Below, piece after piece: positions 1-11,260 of a stretch of DNA of 51,522 bases. This DNA is from Gracilaria vermiculophylla (taxonomy: Eukaryota > Rhodophyta > Florideophyceae > Gracilariales > Gracilariaceae). Below the pieces are notes generated by a model that had not been told where the DNA came from, searched no databases, and saw only the letters and a list, made by a program, of their open reading frames with translations. The first letter of the stretch is position 1. Every line of letters begins with the position of its first letter. The position numbers were made by a program, and so were the translations under genes. The stretch is taken from the NCBI GenBank assembly GCA_019155205.2, contig JAHNZQ020000004.1:4367693-4419214 (forward strand). The letters run 5' to 3'.

Positions 1-560
1 GGTCTTGTTTCACAACCTGGCCAGCATGAACTGGTGGGGAGTCCACAGGAAAACCTTTTACAACCCGACGACCTTCGCAGCCGCCGGGGAGGATCACTGA
101 AGACCCTCTGATTCTACAACCTGCATCCTGCAGTAAACAAAATGAAACAAAACCACAAAAAACCACACGGGAAGAGAGAAATGTCATGACGAGCGAGGTG
201 GCGAGAGCTGGGGCTGATCGAGTCGGAGATAATCGGTTGAGAGAGAGACAGTTGAATGAAGCGGAGAAGAATGATTGAATCGGTATCGGTCGGAGTGGAA
301 AATTCCAGTTGAATCGATAAAAGTCAGCTGACGGCTGCACAAGGGACGACGCAACGAAAGATGGAGTCTGAGAGGCCTGCTGATTGAAGGCAGAGCCGGC
401 TTGACGGCTTTTATACCCAGTCTTGGATGCCAGCTCTCCTGTCTGAGTTGAGCAGCGTCAGCGATGCTGTATTATTACGTGGTTCTGGTCCCACCGGAGA
501 TAAAATAAACAGACAAAAGCAGAACGAGACAGTTTGCATTCATGCAGTGACCTACCAACC
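1..560 (-). repeat. Dispersed leader cassette, copy A (cut by window edge)
   Basis: This copy reads on the minus strand and runs off the left edge. Going leftwards it has a TATAAAAG box (408-415), then motif 1 TTCTACAACC on the plus strand (112-121), motif 2 (56-65) and motif 3 (8-17), which are GGTTGTRAAA on the element strand. The fourth motif and the splice donor seen in copies B, C and D would lie outside the window. Bases 1-127 are a perfect reverse complement of 5755-5629, while the rest is clearly homologous but diverged, for example the shared AAATAAACAGACA near 505. Similarity to copy C continues to about 700. No coding potential is evident, so a noncoding leader or the end of a transposable element are both possible. 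Confidence 0.8.
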
Positions 561-3500
561 TTTTGACCTATATCGGGAGAGTGTTGTCCACTGAGTGGGT
601 GTCAGCAGCGTGCACGTTAGTTTGTGTGTCGGGTATACTGCCTCGTTGTTTATTCAAACTTTTTATTAAAGTATTGAGGCAACAAAGACAGGTCAGATCC
701 AGCGCCTGTCGGAAGAGAGTAGTGATACCTTGCATTGTCTTTGGCTTGCATCATTTGTGGCGCTGTATTGAGCTAGAACCGCAAACGATTTATCTGTTGC
801 GGTAAGTGATGCAATGCATTCTTCTCCACAGCGCACAATCAATATTTCGCCTTCCAACTTTCCCGGTTTAGTTTATTCGAGACAGATAGTTTTCACTGAA
901 TGCAAGATTTGTTCTAAGAACTACATGTCCTGCATGGCTGGAAGGCAACTCATTTTGTTTCGGGCTTGATTTCTTGCTCGGTACGACACATAGGTTTTCT
1001 GATAAAATCGTTTTTATTGGATTCAAATGGCAATTGAAACAAGTATCAATAGACTCAACGAAAACGATCTATGTTTCCAGTGCGGTGATTTTATTTGCTT
1101 TGGATTCAGGTATCTACTGATGCAAATAAGAAAAGGTGTCCCTCTCTAATGTTTATTCAAAGCAGAAAATGCTATTTACAGCAATGAGAAGGGTAAAGAA
1201 AAAGGCAATCAAGTGACATAAAGATTGCGATAAAAACTTCTTCTGCATATTGAAGGTTTTGAATCGAGCACGGGAGAGTTCGAACGATTATGAGTTGAAA
1301 ACAGGCTTTTTGCACCGTTTTATATCATCATAAAAAAAGCTGGGATATCCTCTTCGACCCCGTGTGACGCTTTTTATCACTCGTACCGGCCGATGCATCA
1401 TGGATTTCATAACATCTATCTGTACCCATTACATCAAATTTTAGCTGTACAACAAAGTGCTGAAGGTTTGGCGTGAAAACGTGCTTCACTCAATCAATTG
1501 GAAGATAATCCACACTAACCATGCCAACGGTTGATGTGAGAGAAACATTCTCTTCGACCAGTCTTCCAGGCTCAGGAGAAATAGAACTGAAGTTACATGG
1601 CCGCAATCCAAACAAGCTGACGCAAACTATGCGGCCAGCTTTTCAGCAGAAGAAGCCGCATCCAATGGCCGGGACTCGGGTGGTCTTCGCTGAGGTGCAT
1701 CATACGTACAGAGGGAGACAATAGCATTGCAAGATGAAGCGCAATGCGAACAATTTGATAACGTCAATCCCATTCCGACCCTTTTACGGAAACATCTGAG
1801 ACTATATCATTTGCATCGGGGGAAACGCAACTACGTTTTCTTTTTCCAATCCAGTGTGCGCTTGTCGTTTATGTTTCATGTACTTGAATGATTACACAGT
1901 TCGTGTCAAGTATTTTCATCTCGACAAAATGTCACCCCTTCAGATACGTGTGCGTATGCGTTTCAAGAAAGCCCATTGTCTAATCGCTGTCGAAGCTATA
2001 GAGCTATAGTATAGTAGATGAAAGCCTCCATCCGTTGCATTTTTTCCAGCGATGATGGTCTTTTGTGGAATATAGCTGCATATCTATACTGCGTGCGCTA
2101 CTCTTCAAAGGCGACCCACATTGACTCCCATTTTATCTAATCCATAATGACAGCAAACGGTAGGACGTGCGAGAACCGAAGCTCCTCCTCCAAATTCAAG
2201 TGTACTCTGTCGCTTTACGGCATCATTGTCCCCGTCAGCATTGTATTGCCTGTTCTTTTTCCATTTCTAAAAAATGACGTGTAGAGTAGAGAAACTATTT
2301 TCATTGACCGAGCAGTAAACATAGGATTAATGAAATCCAGGGTTTTCACAGACAAACCAGAGAGCATTTTTTCAAAGTGGGTAAGACTTTGATGGCCGTT
2401 GGTCCCGCTCTTCTTTCTAGAACTGATGAGAGTCATGATCAGGTTCGCCGTTCCCTCCCCCCCATCTTTTCACACCGCTCTGCAGCCGGTCATGTGTTTG
2501 CGTTTGACTTCAACTTGTGTTCGGCAGAAAGTTTTACGCCACAGTAAAGAAAAAGAAGAAGAAAGTGTTAGCATTTGACTGCGACTTGCGTTTGACTGAA
2601 AGAAAATCCAGCGAGATGAAAAATATTTGCGAACAATATTTTCAAGAAAAATCATGCATCGTTCATGAAGATTGTGCGCTTCGCAATACTCTAGCTAGAA
2701 CGCTTCCAAATATTACCTGTCTCCTAACGGGAATGGCTTCTTATTGGAGTTGAGAAAAGAAAAACAGACATTCTTTGCAATTGAACCGATTTCTGTACGA
2801 ACACTGTTGCTCGATGAGACTTGCTCTGCGATTCCTGGAAGATGATGGTGTTCGAGATCTACCGTAAAGATCGGAGCGGAGAAATATTCAATGTTAAGTA
2901 TGTGGATCTTTGTTTGTGGTGTATTTACCGTAGATGAACAGCGCAGCAGCATTATTTCTCATACAATGAGTCTCGGATCGGACCTGCACGCATACAGGCA
3001 GTATAGATAATGAAGGTGGTTCCAAGCAAATTTTCACCCTTCGTAAAGTACATTTGATTTTCACGGATCTTTGAAGGAAGCGATCTCAGTCCCTGATGAA
3101 TCGGAGAGATGATATTAGCGAACATAGTTGGGCTTCATTGCGTTTCGCTTTTTGCTATACTAGAAATGCTGGCTGAATGCTTCTCAAATAAGGAGCATAG
3201 ACGATTTCTTAATTCATGCGTTTTGTTTCGATCAAGTCGGCTTTAGTCCAGTAAAAGATAACAGTACGGGATTGACCCATCGAAAACATCCCAAACTTAC
3301 GCTACTCATGTTTCACGTCTGTCATGATTTCCCGGTGTCCAATGTATATCTGAGATTCCATACGGAATAAGAACAATCCTTTTGGGTGTGATATAGAAAT
3401 CGATGGGCTTCGTGAAGTGAACAGTTTGCCAGAACATCCACAGAATTTTTAAGAAAAGCGCTGTTCTCGTTCAAAGATTTGAATAATTAAATCTACACAT

Positions 3501-5289
3501 CCCACGTTAGATAAGAAAATAAAGGATCTACTTGTCTTGCACGACATAAAGGAAGTTCTTTTGGTATCTCGAAATCAGGACTGGGAGACCATAATGTAGA
3601 CAAGAAAAGAATCTGCATAATAAGGACTGTTCACTGTTGAAAATTTGCTGTCAACAGATCAGTAATATATATATCGGCTTTCGTGAAGTATTAAGAGACC
3701 AACCATGATGAACGAATGAAAAGTGTATCGGCGGTTTCTTTCTTGATTCCAGTTGGAATCCCATGCAACAATGGTTGCCAAGTTGTTTGTACTGGTAGTT
3801 TGATCTCAACATACCCCGTCGCTTTTCATTTATAGTTTGTAAATTCCATTCTAGTGTTAGCATTCATCTTTCGGGACTGTTGTCGATAAACTTGAGGCTT
3901 AATAAGTGGCTTGCAAAATAAACAGTCCTTTGTATCAAGCCAAGGTAATTGCATGCAAAACTTGAATCTCCGCTTCTGGACATCTTCATCCATCTTAAAG
4001 ATTGATAATTCGGAAACCGTATACACGTATTTCTGCTACATACCAGATCAATAAGATTCTCTCCGCCGTTCAAGCGGCTGTCGCTCAGCTATCCGAACGA
4101 GCACCGAAGTGTCAAATAACCCTTGCAAAGCGCACGTTGTGTCTATGCTATCAAAACCTTGACGTTGACAAGAAGCTTCCTATCGTTTATGACATGCATA
4201 AAGTGAGGATCACATTTCTTTTGAGATCGTCATCTGGATATCGTTCTACCGTCGAAGAAGTCTGAAGTACGAATACGTGTTTTTGATGTACAATATATGC
4301 AAAACTTTTCACAAAACCCTCGCTGCCGTAATACTGCCCCTCGCACCTTTTCTTACCTTCTCTTCCCTTCTCTACCAGCTCATCTTGACCGCTTTTTTTC
4401 ATGGCCGGTTGCAACCCACCCAAACCAAGTAATATGAGAAGGGGATATGAATATCTCTTTCTCTTTCTTACACGTTTACTTCAGCCATACTTTTCATTGA
4501 AGCATTTCATTCGGCGTCGCAAGTACTCTCAAACAAACATGATTCACAAACGCAAAATGCGAAGATTCTTACGATCAAGTTTTATTTTCAAGTACACATT
4601 AGTTTTTTTTAGCACCTGAAGTCTGTACATTTCACATTTGCAGTGTCTTTTTCAATATCTATGTACCATACATTTCCTTCCAAAGATAGAAATTTGCGGA
4701 AGACCGAATGATGATGAAAAAATGTATTTAAATTTAAAACTTGCAACAAACCCATCCAAAACAATTGTGTTGCATTTCCTTCTCTCCTTTTCCACAAATG
4801 CCTGCGTATTCTTATATTTACTTTTCGTGTTTTTGGATTGCTTCGGATGAGAAACTTGCATTGAGTCTCGCATTCCAGCCACATTCACATATGGAGATAT
4901 TAAGCTTTCCTGAAGCGAGAACAAGCTTCGTGCAATAGGCATGAGCTTCCTGTAAGGATGTGAGGTGTTGTAGAAAAGTGAAAAGAAAACCATGATGGCC
5001 TGAGAAACGTTTTGGCCTGAGAAACGTTTTGAACGAAATATTTACGATGAAGAAGCTTTTTCATTCTGCAAATGATTCATGCCAAAGCAAATGCATTTTC
5101 TCTCTCGCGTTGGACAGATACTGAATTCAGTTTACATTTGCAAACTTCACATCATTGATCATTGAACAGGTTCTGGCAGCCTTCAAGTCTAGAACCACTT
5201 CACAACAAGCATTTTACTCCAAACGGGCACCCGTTCATTGGAATCACTTCCCTTATTTGGCAGCCCTAACCATCAAAATCGAGGGCTGA
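561..5289. other. AT-rich gene-poor stretch between cassettes A and B
   Basis: No gene is recognised. The open frames here are all about 110 codons or shorter, overlap each other on both strands and carry no recognisable domain. The stretch lies between two head-to-head cassettes (A reading left, B reading right), so it would be upstream of both. The only structure noted is a 17-bp exact tandem duplication at 4997-5030. Short spliced or noncoding genes cannot be excluded. Confidence 0.6.
4997..5030. repeat. 17-bp tandem duplication
   Basis: The unit GGCCTGAGAAACGTTTT occurs twice without a gap at 4997-5013 and 5014-5030. It is a simple local duplication with no coding context. Confidence 0.85.
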
Positions 5290-6030
5290 ATGAAACCTAT
5301 CAGGTTCCACCGCTGTCTGTTTATTTTACTCCAGCGTGCGTGCAAAGTTACGTATGAATACAGCATTGTCATCTCGTTCAGCAGGGCCAGCAGTTCTCAT
5401 CACGTTTTCTGTCGCGCTTCAGGCGGCCTCTCCATCCGACAGTTTCATGCTGACCGAGTGTCTTCGCTCCACCCATCTGTCTCTGCCCCAGCTGATTGTC
5501 TCTCATTTAACTGAATGTCTCCGTATCAGACGATCATCTGCACCTCAACTTCCGTCAGTTCTTGCAATCCCGTCAACCTCATCTGGCATCACTTACCGTG
5601 TGATCTCGTCTGGTTTCGTTTCCTGCTTGATGCAGGTTGTAGAATCAGAGGGTCTTCAGTGATCCTCCCCGGCGGCTGCGAAGGTCGTCGGGTTGTAAAA
5701 GGTTTTCCTGTGGACTCCCCACCAGTTCATGCTGGCCAGGTTGTGAAACAAGACCTTCGGTGGTCTCCCTGTTTGTCCTCACGGGCCGATGGGTTGTAAA
5801 AATTCCCCTGGGTAAGCATCTCGCTTCGTTAGGCGTTGGAACTTGTTGTTGTCAATGCGCGCATTGAACTATCGTACTAACCGATATCGTTTCCGTTTCG
5901 GTCTTGGGCGTGGCAATTGGGCGATGCACCGGGACGAGAAAATGTTGCGAAACAATGAATGGGAGTTTGGGTATGGGAATTAACGATCAACTGCATTTGA
6001 GTATTGCTGGCACCGACAACTGGGATATCT
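5290..6030 (+). repeat. Dispersed leader cassette, copy B
   Basis: The plus-strand copy has four motifs: GGTTGTAGAA (5635-5644), GGTTGTAAAA (5691-5700), GGTTGTGAAA (5739-5748) and GGTTGTAAAA (5792-5801), spaced 56, 48 and 53 bp. They are followed by CCCCTGG|GTAAG with the GT at 5812-5813, a consensus 5' splice site. Homology to copy C (inverted) continues past the donor to about 6030, including the GTTTCCGTTTCGGTCTTGG segment near 5890 and the CCGACAACTGG segment near 6015. Unlike A, C and D, this copy shows no TATAAAA upstream; the corresponding place reads TCTCATCACG. It may therefore be transcriptionally dead. Confidence 0.8.
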
Positions 6031-9000
6031 TCAAGTAGTGCTATGTCAACCATAATTGCTGAAAAAGGTTATATTGAACAACATTTCATTTTTGTTTTGT
6101 CTACTTTTACTGCGAATAGCTTTTTACACAAGACGAACACAGCTGAAGCAAGAAAGCAGGGTTCTAATGCTTGTTAGTTTGCTATGAAAAACTCATTACG
6201 TCCAGCTTTTCTTATACTTTTTGATATGATGTTAATAGTGAATTGTTTGCATGAGTGAATTGTTTACATGCTTATTTACATTCTATACATTCTGTTTACA
6301 GGTATCTCGTTAGATTGAATTGTCATGTGCGCTGATGATATCTAGAAGATATTTTGTTCGCACTACGTCCCTCGAGGACTATATAAGAACCATTCTTGTT
6401 GTCTTATGAGTAAAGAGAAGCGTGTAGCTGATTTACAAACCTGTAAAATGATATCTTACCATTTTGGTGGGAGACCGGTGAGTGTCACGGAAATTTTTAC
6501 GTATTGCATGATGATATAACTCTATATATAATTGTTGTATTCACCGGTAACTGGCTTTTTCGAACGGATAAGATAAACATGTACAATGAAGTGAAAATCA
6601 ATTTCCTGTACGGATATTGTCTTTATTGTTCTTGTCAATATTGTCCTTAGGACTTTCGTGCATGAATCTTGAAAGTTGCCTGTAAGAAGCATTTGGGCAG
6701 AATCGACATGAAACTAGAAGATAAAAAAAAAGATAACACAGTCTTTCTAAATCACCATAGGCGAAAGTGTGACATATTTCCTTCTCGTTCTTTGCTTTGA
6801 CGGAATACGGTTCTTTCTTATTTTTTCGCAGGGGTTATCAATATGATCGCTAACTCTTTGAAAGCTACACGGATAACCTTAACATGATCCAGAGATCATA
6901 GAGTATGTTAGACGTATACTACTTTTCGATTTGTCACTAGAATTTCATCAGGTTTTGAAGATTCTCCCGTCGGCTCATAAACTTCTTTGTCAATAATTTC
7001 TGTCTTTTTTTTTCATTGTACTCTTTCATGGAGCTCTTTATTCTCCCTTGTTTTGAAGAATTAACAAAGAGGGACACATCCACAAGGCACTCTGCGGGCA
7101 CCATATTGTTCTGACCAGAAAAAAATGACAGAAACCTCTTTTCTGACCCCCTATATCTTCGTCCACTTTAAATAAAACTGACTGATACATATTGGATTAG
7201 CGCCCACCATTGCTTTTTCGAGCCGCTTCTGACCCTCGATGATGGGCACTGTGAGCTAAAACTCGCATATTGCTCTGCGTACAGCTCGAGGATTCTACAG
7301 AGCCACTGAGGCTAGCATTTCTCCGCGAGTTGTCACTGTCTCCGATTCAACTGAGACAGTGAGCTCGCAGGCCTGCAAGAAAAGTCATCACCCCTCCTGG
7401 AGACCCCAAGGGTAAGAACGGGATAGACGTGTTGACGTTTCCTTTCCCGAAGCCGATCCGGGTTCCCTTCGGCGAAGAGCGACGCACTGTGGCTTTGTGA
7501 CTCCTCAACCACCGATAACGTAAACCAATGGAAACCCCCAATGCTAAAACCTCAACGCACAAACGACATCCTTCGATCTCGTCAATGGCGAGAAAAACAA
7601 AATCAGAGAAACTGTTGTGAAGTTTTTTTCCAATGTTCAGTTCCGTGTCTGCTACTCTCGAACAGCTTTTTGTCAACCTTTCAATGACAAATCTTTGGAG
7701 ACTGAACGGCGATTGAAAAGCAGAAACAGCAAGACCAATTGCACCGTGAATATCAATGAAATCCTGAGTTCGAAGAAACCAGCTGTGCACCAATCGTGGG
7801 TGTGAGTTTGTGAATGAACAAAATCCTCAGGCGATCAATGCACCGTTTCCAAAGTTTTTACCATACGAGATGTCAATGTTCATTGATATCCCGTATTGTG
7901 AATGGAGCATTAAAAGGAGCTGACGAAAGTTGGTGAACCACCCACGAGTAAGTACTGAAAGCAATGGGTTCAAAACTTTTAACGTAAATGGGTGTTGCGA
8001 TGAATGGAAAAGAACGAATTTACAAGCGGAATAGTTGTATTATGGTTGGACAATGCATTCAGATCGACGCTGCCTGAAACCTTCTGGATGGTACTGGAAA
8101 AGCGTGTGTCAGATATGTGCTTTAGATCAGAAATAGTTTGGAAATGTTCATATCACCATTCAACGCCAATCTATGTCTCAAGTTACACAAAACAATATTG
8201 CGCCTCGACTATGATAATCAAAATTAGACAAGCCCAACTTTGATGCTTTACCTGTACACCGGCTTTATAATTATCGCATGCATTGTGGAAGCGATTGCTC
8301 TGTCCGCAAAGTATTGGAAGGATTAGAACTGCCATGCTACTTTCAGAACATGAAATGAAAGTGTTTGGAATGCTCTCGGCTGCGGGTGTTGGAGGCCCAA
8401 ACGGAAACTCAAAACGCAGGTGCAGTTGACGACTTTTGGTGCTTGTCTCTGTTCATGGCAAAACTTGGATGACCTTTTTAATCTTGAAGAGAGCGTAAAC
8501 CACATCTAGATGCTAAAACTGCTCGTATACTCCTTCTCCGTGATTGAATGGTAAAAATTAGAAGTCTTTTCAATCCAGAGTCGTTATCATATGCTGGAAG
8601 AGGGCTGTTAAAGTTGTATGTCCGTGTCTACAAGACGTCGAAGAATCAATAGGCAGAAAAAAACAACAAATAAACCTAAATTGCTTGAAACCTGCCTGTG
8701 CCTCAAGGAAGCACAAGCATTTGCAAAGATGAGGCCTGTTGTAACTCGAAATGATCTCTTGAATGAATGTGGAACTCAGTATTATTTCGTGAAGACATGG
8801 TTTTTGTTTGGAGTTGAACACTTTAGAAAGGAAAGAATTGGAAATCAGTTTCTTTTTTACTTTCAAATGTACTTCTTTACAACAGTTTTGTTGCACATGC
8901 TGCGGTCTCTAGATGGGTTTTGAATGCATAGTTTGGGCCATATACTTTTTTTTTCCAAGCAAAGGACATAATTGATGAAACCGAATGAAATGGTGTTATG

Positions 9001-10234
9001 ATAAGGGTTTTGTAGATTATAAGCCCAAGCCCTCACCCTCTTTTGAAAATGAATGAGATATGTTCAATTGCCTTCAGGTATACCGTGAGGTCAAGAAGCT
9101 GCCGCTGCTCTCTGAGGAGTGCACAAAGAGTCTGTTCTGCCCTCTGTTTCGGCTCTGCCTGTCGTAGAATTAAAAGACCATTCTTAGTAGACATTTGTTT
9201 GAAGACCCGTCGGTGCCAAAGTCGTTCGTTATTCGCTACACGAGTCATCATGCCAATGATTTCTGTATTTGGAATAAATGTAGCGTGGGTGAAAGACATG
9301 CATAGGTCTCGCGTAAAATTACTGTATCACGTTCTCAATTTCCAGTAACCCAAGATGAAGAACCGGCCTCTATTGCATTGTCGATTTTCAATGCCATAAA
9401 AAACTAACTCTCCAACATAGTTTGCGTCGTCCGTTGTGCAGCTTTCAACTGACTATTTTCGATTCAAGTGGATGTCTCGGCTTCGACCGTTATGGAGACA
9501 TCACAGAGTCTTCGCTTTGACCGTTGCCGATTCAATCAGGCATCTCCGCTTCATTCAAATGTCTTCACATGAGGACAAGCTTGACAAAACACGCTTCAGG
9601 AATGATGGTCGTTTCCTTCAAAGCTCGGTTTATCACTGTTCATATCGCGCGAGAGCTTCAGAATTTGAACCGAAGCGCGGGAACATACTAATATAATCTC
9701 GTGAGTTGGTGAGAAAAATGGCTTGCTCATTGTTTGATAGTTGCGATTAAGCGCGCGATCTTGAAAGATTGTAGCAGCCATTTTCCTTCGCATTCGATCT
9801 AGTTTATACTACGTTTTGTACGAATACAGCTTACACTTCGGATGAAATCCTAAAACTCCAAGCTATGAAGATCAAGAACTATGGAAACAACAATAGTGGT
9901 GCTTTGATGAACAAAGAATCTCGTGATCCTTAAACATGAAAATACTCGAAATATTAAAAAAGATGTTTCACGAGGGCGAAAAAGAATTTCGATTCCGTTT
10001 CTGATGGTCCACGAAAGATTTCATTTACTTCTACAAAGCGTTTTGTTGCTCGACAGAACCTTACTTGATACCACCGTAGCGCAAAACGACATGCACCTTT
10101 TTAGAATCATAAAGCACCAAATATGTTTACAATATTACTGAAGAAATAAACACCAATGCTGAACATCAATATAAGCGCACTTTAAAACTAAAGTGCTTCT
10201 TCACTAGCATTTCTTCAATACAAGCAATAGCCAA
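6031..10234. other. AT-rich segment bracketed by inverted cassettes B and C
   Basis: Cassettes B and C point inwards across this 4.2-kb segment. No protein is recognised; open frames are at most about 150 codons, overlap on both strands and are low in information. The one local signal worth noting is TATATAAG at 6380 followed by an ATG and a splice-donor-like sequence at 6478, listed separately. If the cassettes are first exons, their downstream exons should lie here. Confidence 0.5.
6380..6480 (+). promoter_or_regulatory. Possible promoter and short first exon
   Basis: TATATAAG (6380-6387) is followed 60 bp later by ATG at 6448 and ten codons (MISYHFGGRP) that end exactly at a strong donor, CCG|GTGAGT (GT at 6478-6479). 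The spacing would suit a small first coding exon. No second exon was recognised, so the call is speculative. Confidence 0.25.
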
Positions 10235-11260
10235 AATCTTTCATAGGTACTCCAGTTGTCGGTTCCAGCAATAGTAAAATGCAGTTGGTCGTCAGTTCCT
10301 ATACGCAAACTGCCATTCATTATTTCGCAACTTTCTCGTCCCGGTGCATCGCCCAATTGCCACGCCCAAGACCGAAACGGAAACGATATCGGTTAGTACG
10401 ATAGTTCTTTGCGCGCATCGACAACAAAAAGCTCCAACGCATAACAAAGCGAGATGCTTACCCAGGGGAATTTTTACAACCCATCGGCCCGTGAGGAGCG
10501 ACAGGGGGGACCACCGAAGGTCTTGTTTCACGGCCTGGCCAGCATGAACTGAGCGGGGAGTCAACAGGAAAGTGTTTTACGACCCGACGACCTTTTCAGC
10601 GGCCGGGGAGAATCACCGAAGACCCTCTGCTTTTACAACCTGCACCCAGCAGGGAACGATACCAGAAAAAAAACCAGACAAAACCGGACGGTAAGAGACA
10701 CCATTAAGGAGGAATATAGCTGCGAGAACTGAAAAAGATAAATCGAAGACTCTCGGCTGAGTCAAGCTCGGCTTGCAGGATCAGAGACAGCCGGTTGAAT
10801 CGAAAACGGCCGGATGAAGAACCGCACAATGGACAGCAGGAAATACATTGGAGGCAGAGAGTTGTGGTGAAAGGAGACACAGTTGGCGTGACGGCTTTTA
10901 TACTCAGTTCTGAATACCAGCAAATGATTTTGTCTGGGTTGAACAACGTCGATGATGCTGTATTCATACATGTTTTTATACACGCCACAGAATCAAATGA
11001 AACAGACAGAATTAGAAACAGACAGTTTGCATTAGGGCAGCGATTTCTAGAAGCAGTGCTCTTGAGCTATCTTATGAGAGTGGTTTTGTTTTTGTGGGTG
11101 TCAGCAGTGATCATGTTGTGTGGTGGGACGATGTTGCAGCCTCAATGTCTGTTGAAACGTTTTTCAAAAGTATGGAGTACATGAAGGTGAACGAGATTGA
11201 GCATGCGTCAAAGAAGAGTGAGCTTTTTGCATTGTGCTGTGACTGGAATCATTTGGAGGG
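10235..11260 (-). repeat. Dispersed leader cassette, copy C
   Basis: On the minus strand this copy has TATAAAAG (plus-strand 10895-10902), then four motifs at 10631-10640 (GGTTGTAAAA), 10575-10584 (GGTCGTAAAA), 10527-10536 (GGCCGTGAAA) and 10472-10481 (GGTTGTAAAA), then the conserved donor CCTGG|GTAAG with its GT at 10460-10461. The spacing of motifs matches copy B (56, 48 and about 55 bp). Upstream of the TATA box, similarity to copy A continues through the shared GATGCTGTATT and GACAGTTTGCATT segments to roughly 11260. Two of the four motifs have drifted, so this copy is older or less constrained than A and B. Confidence 0.8.
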
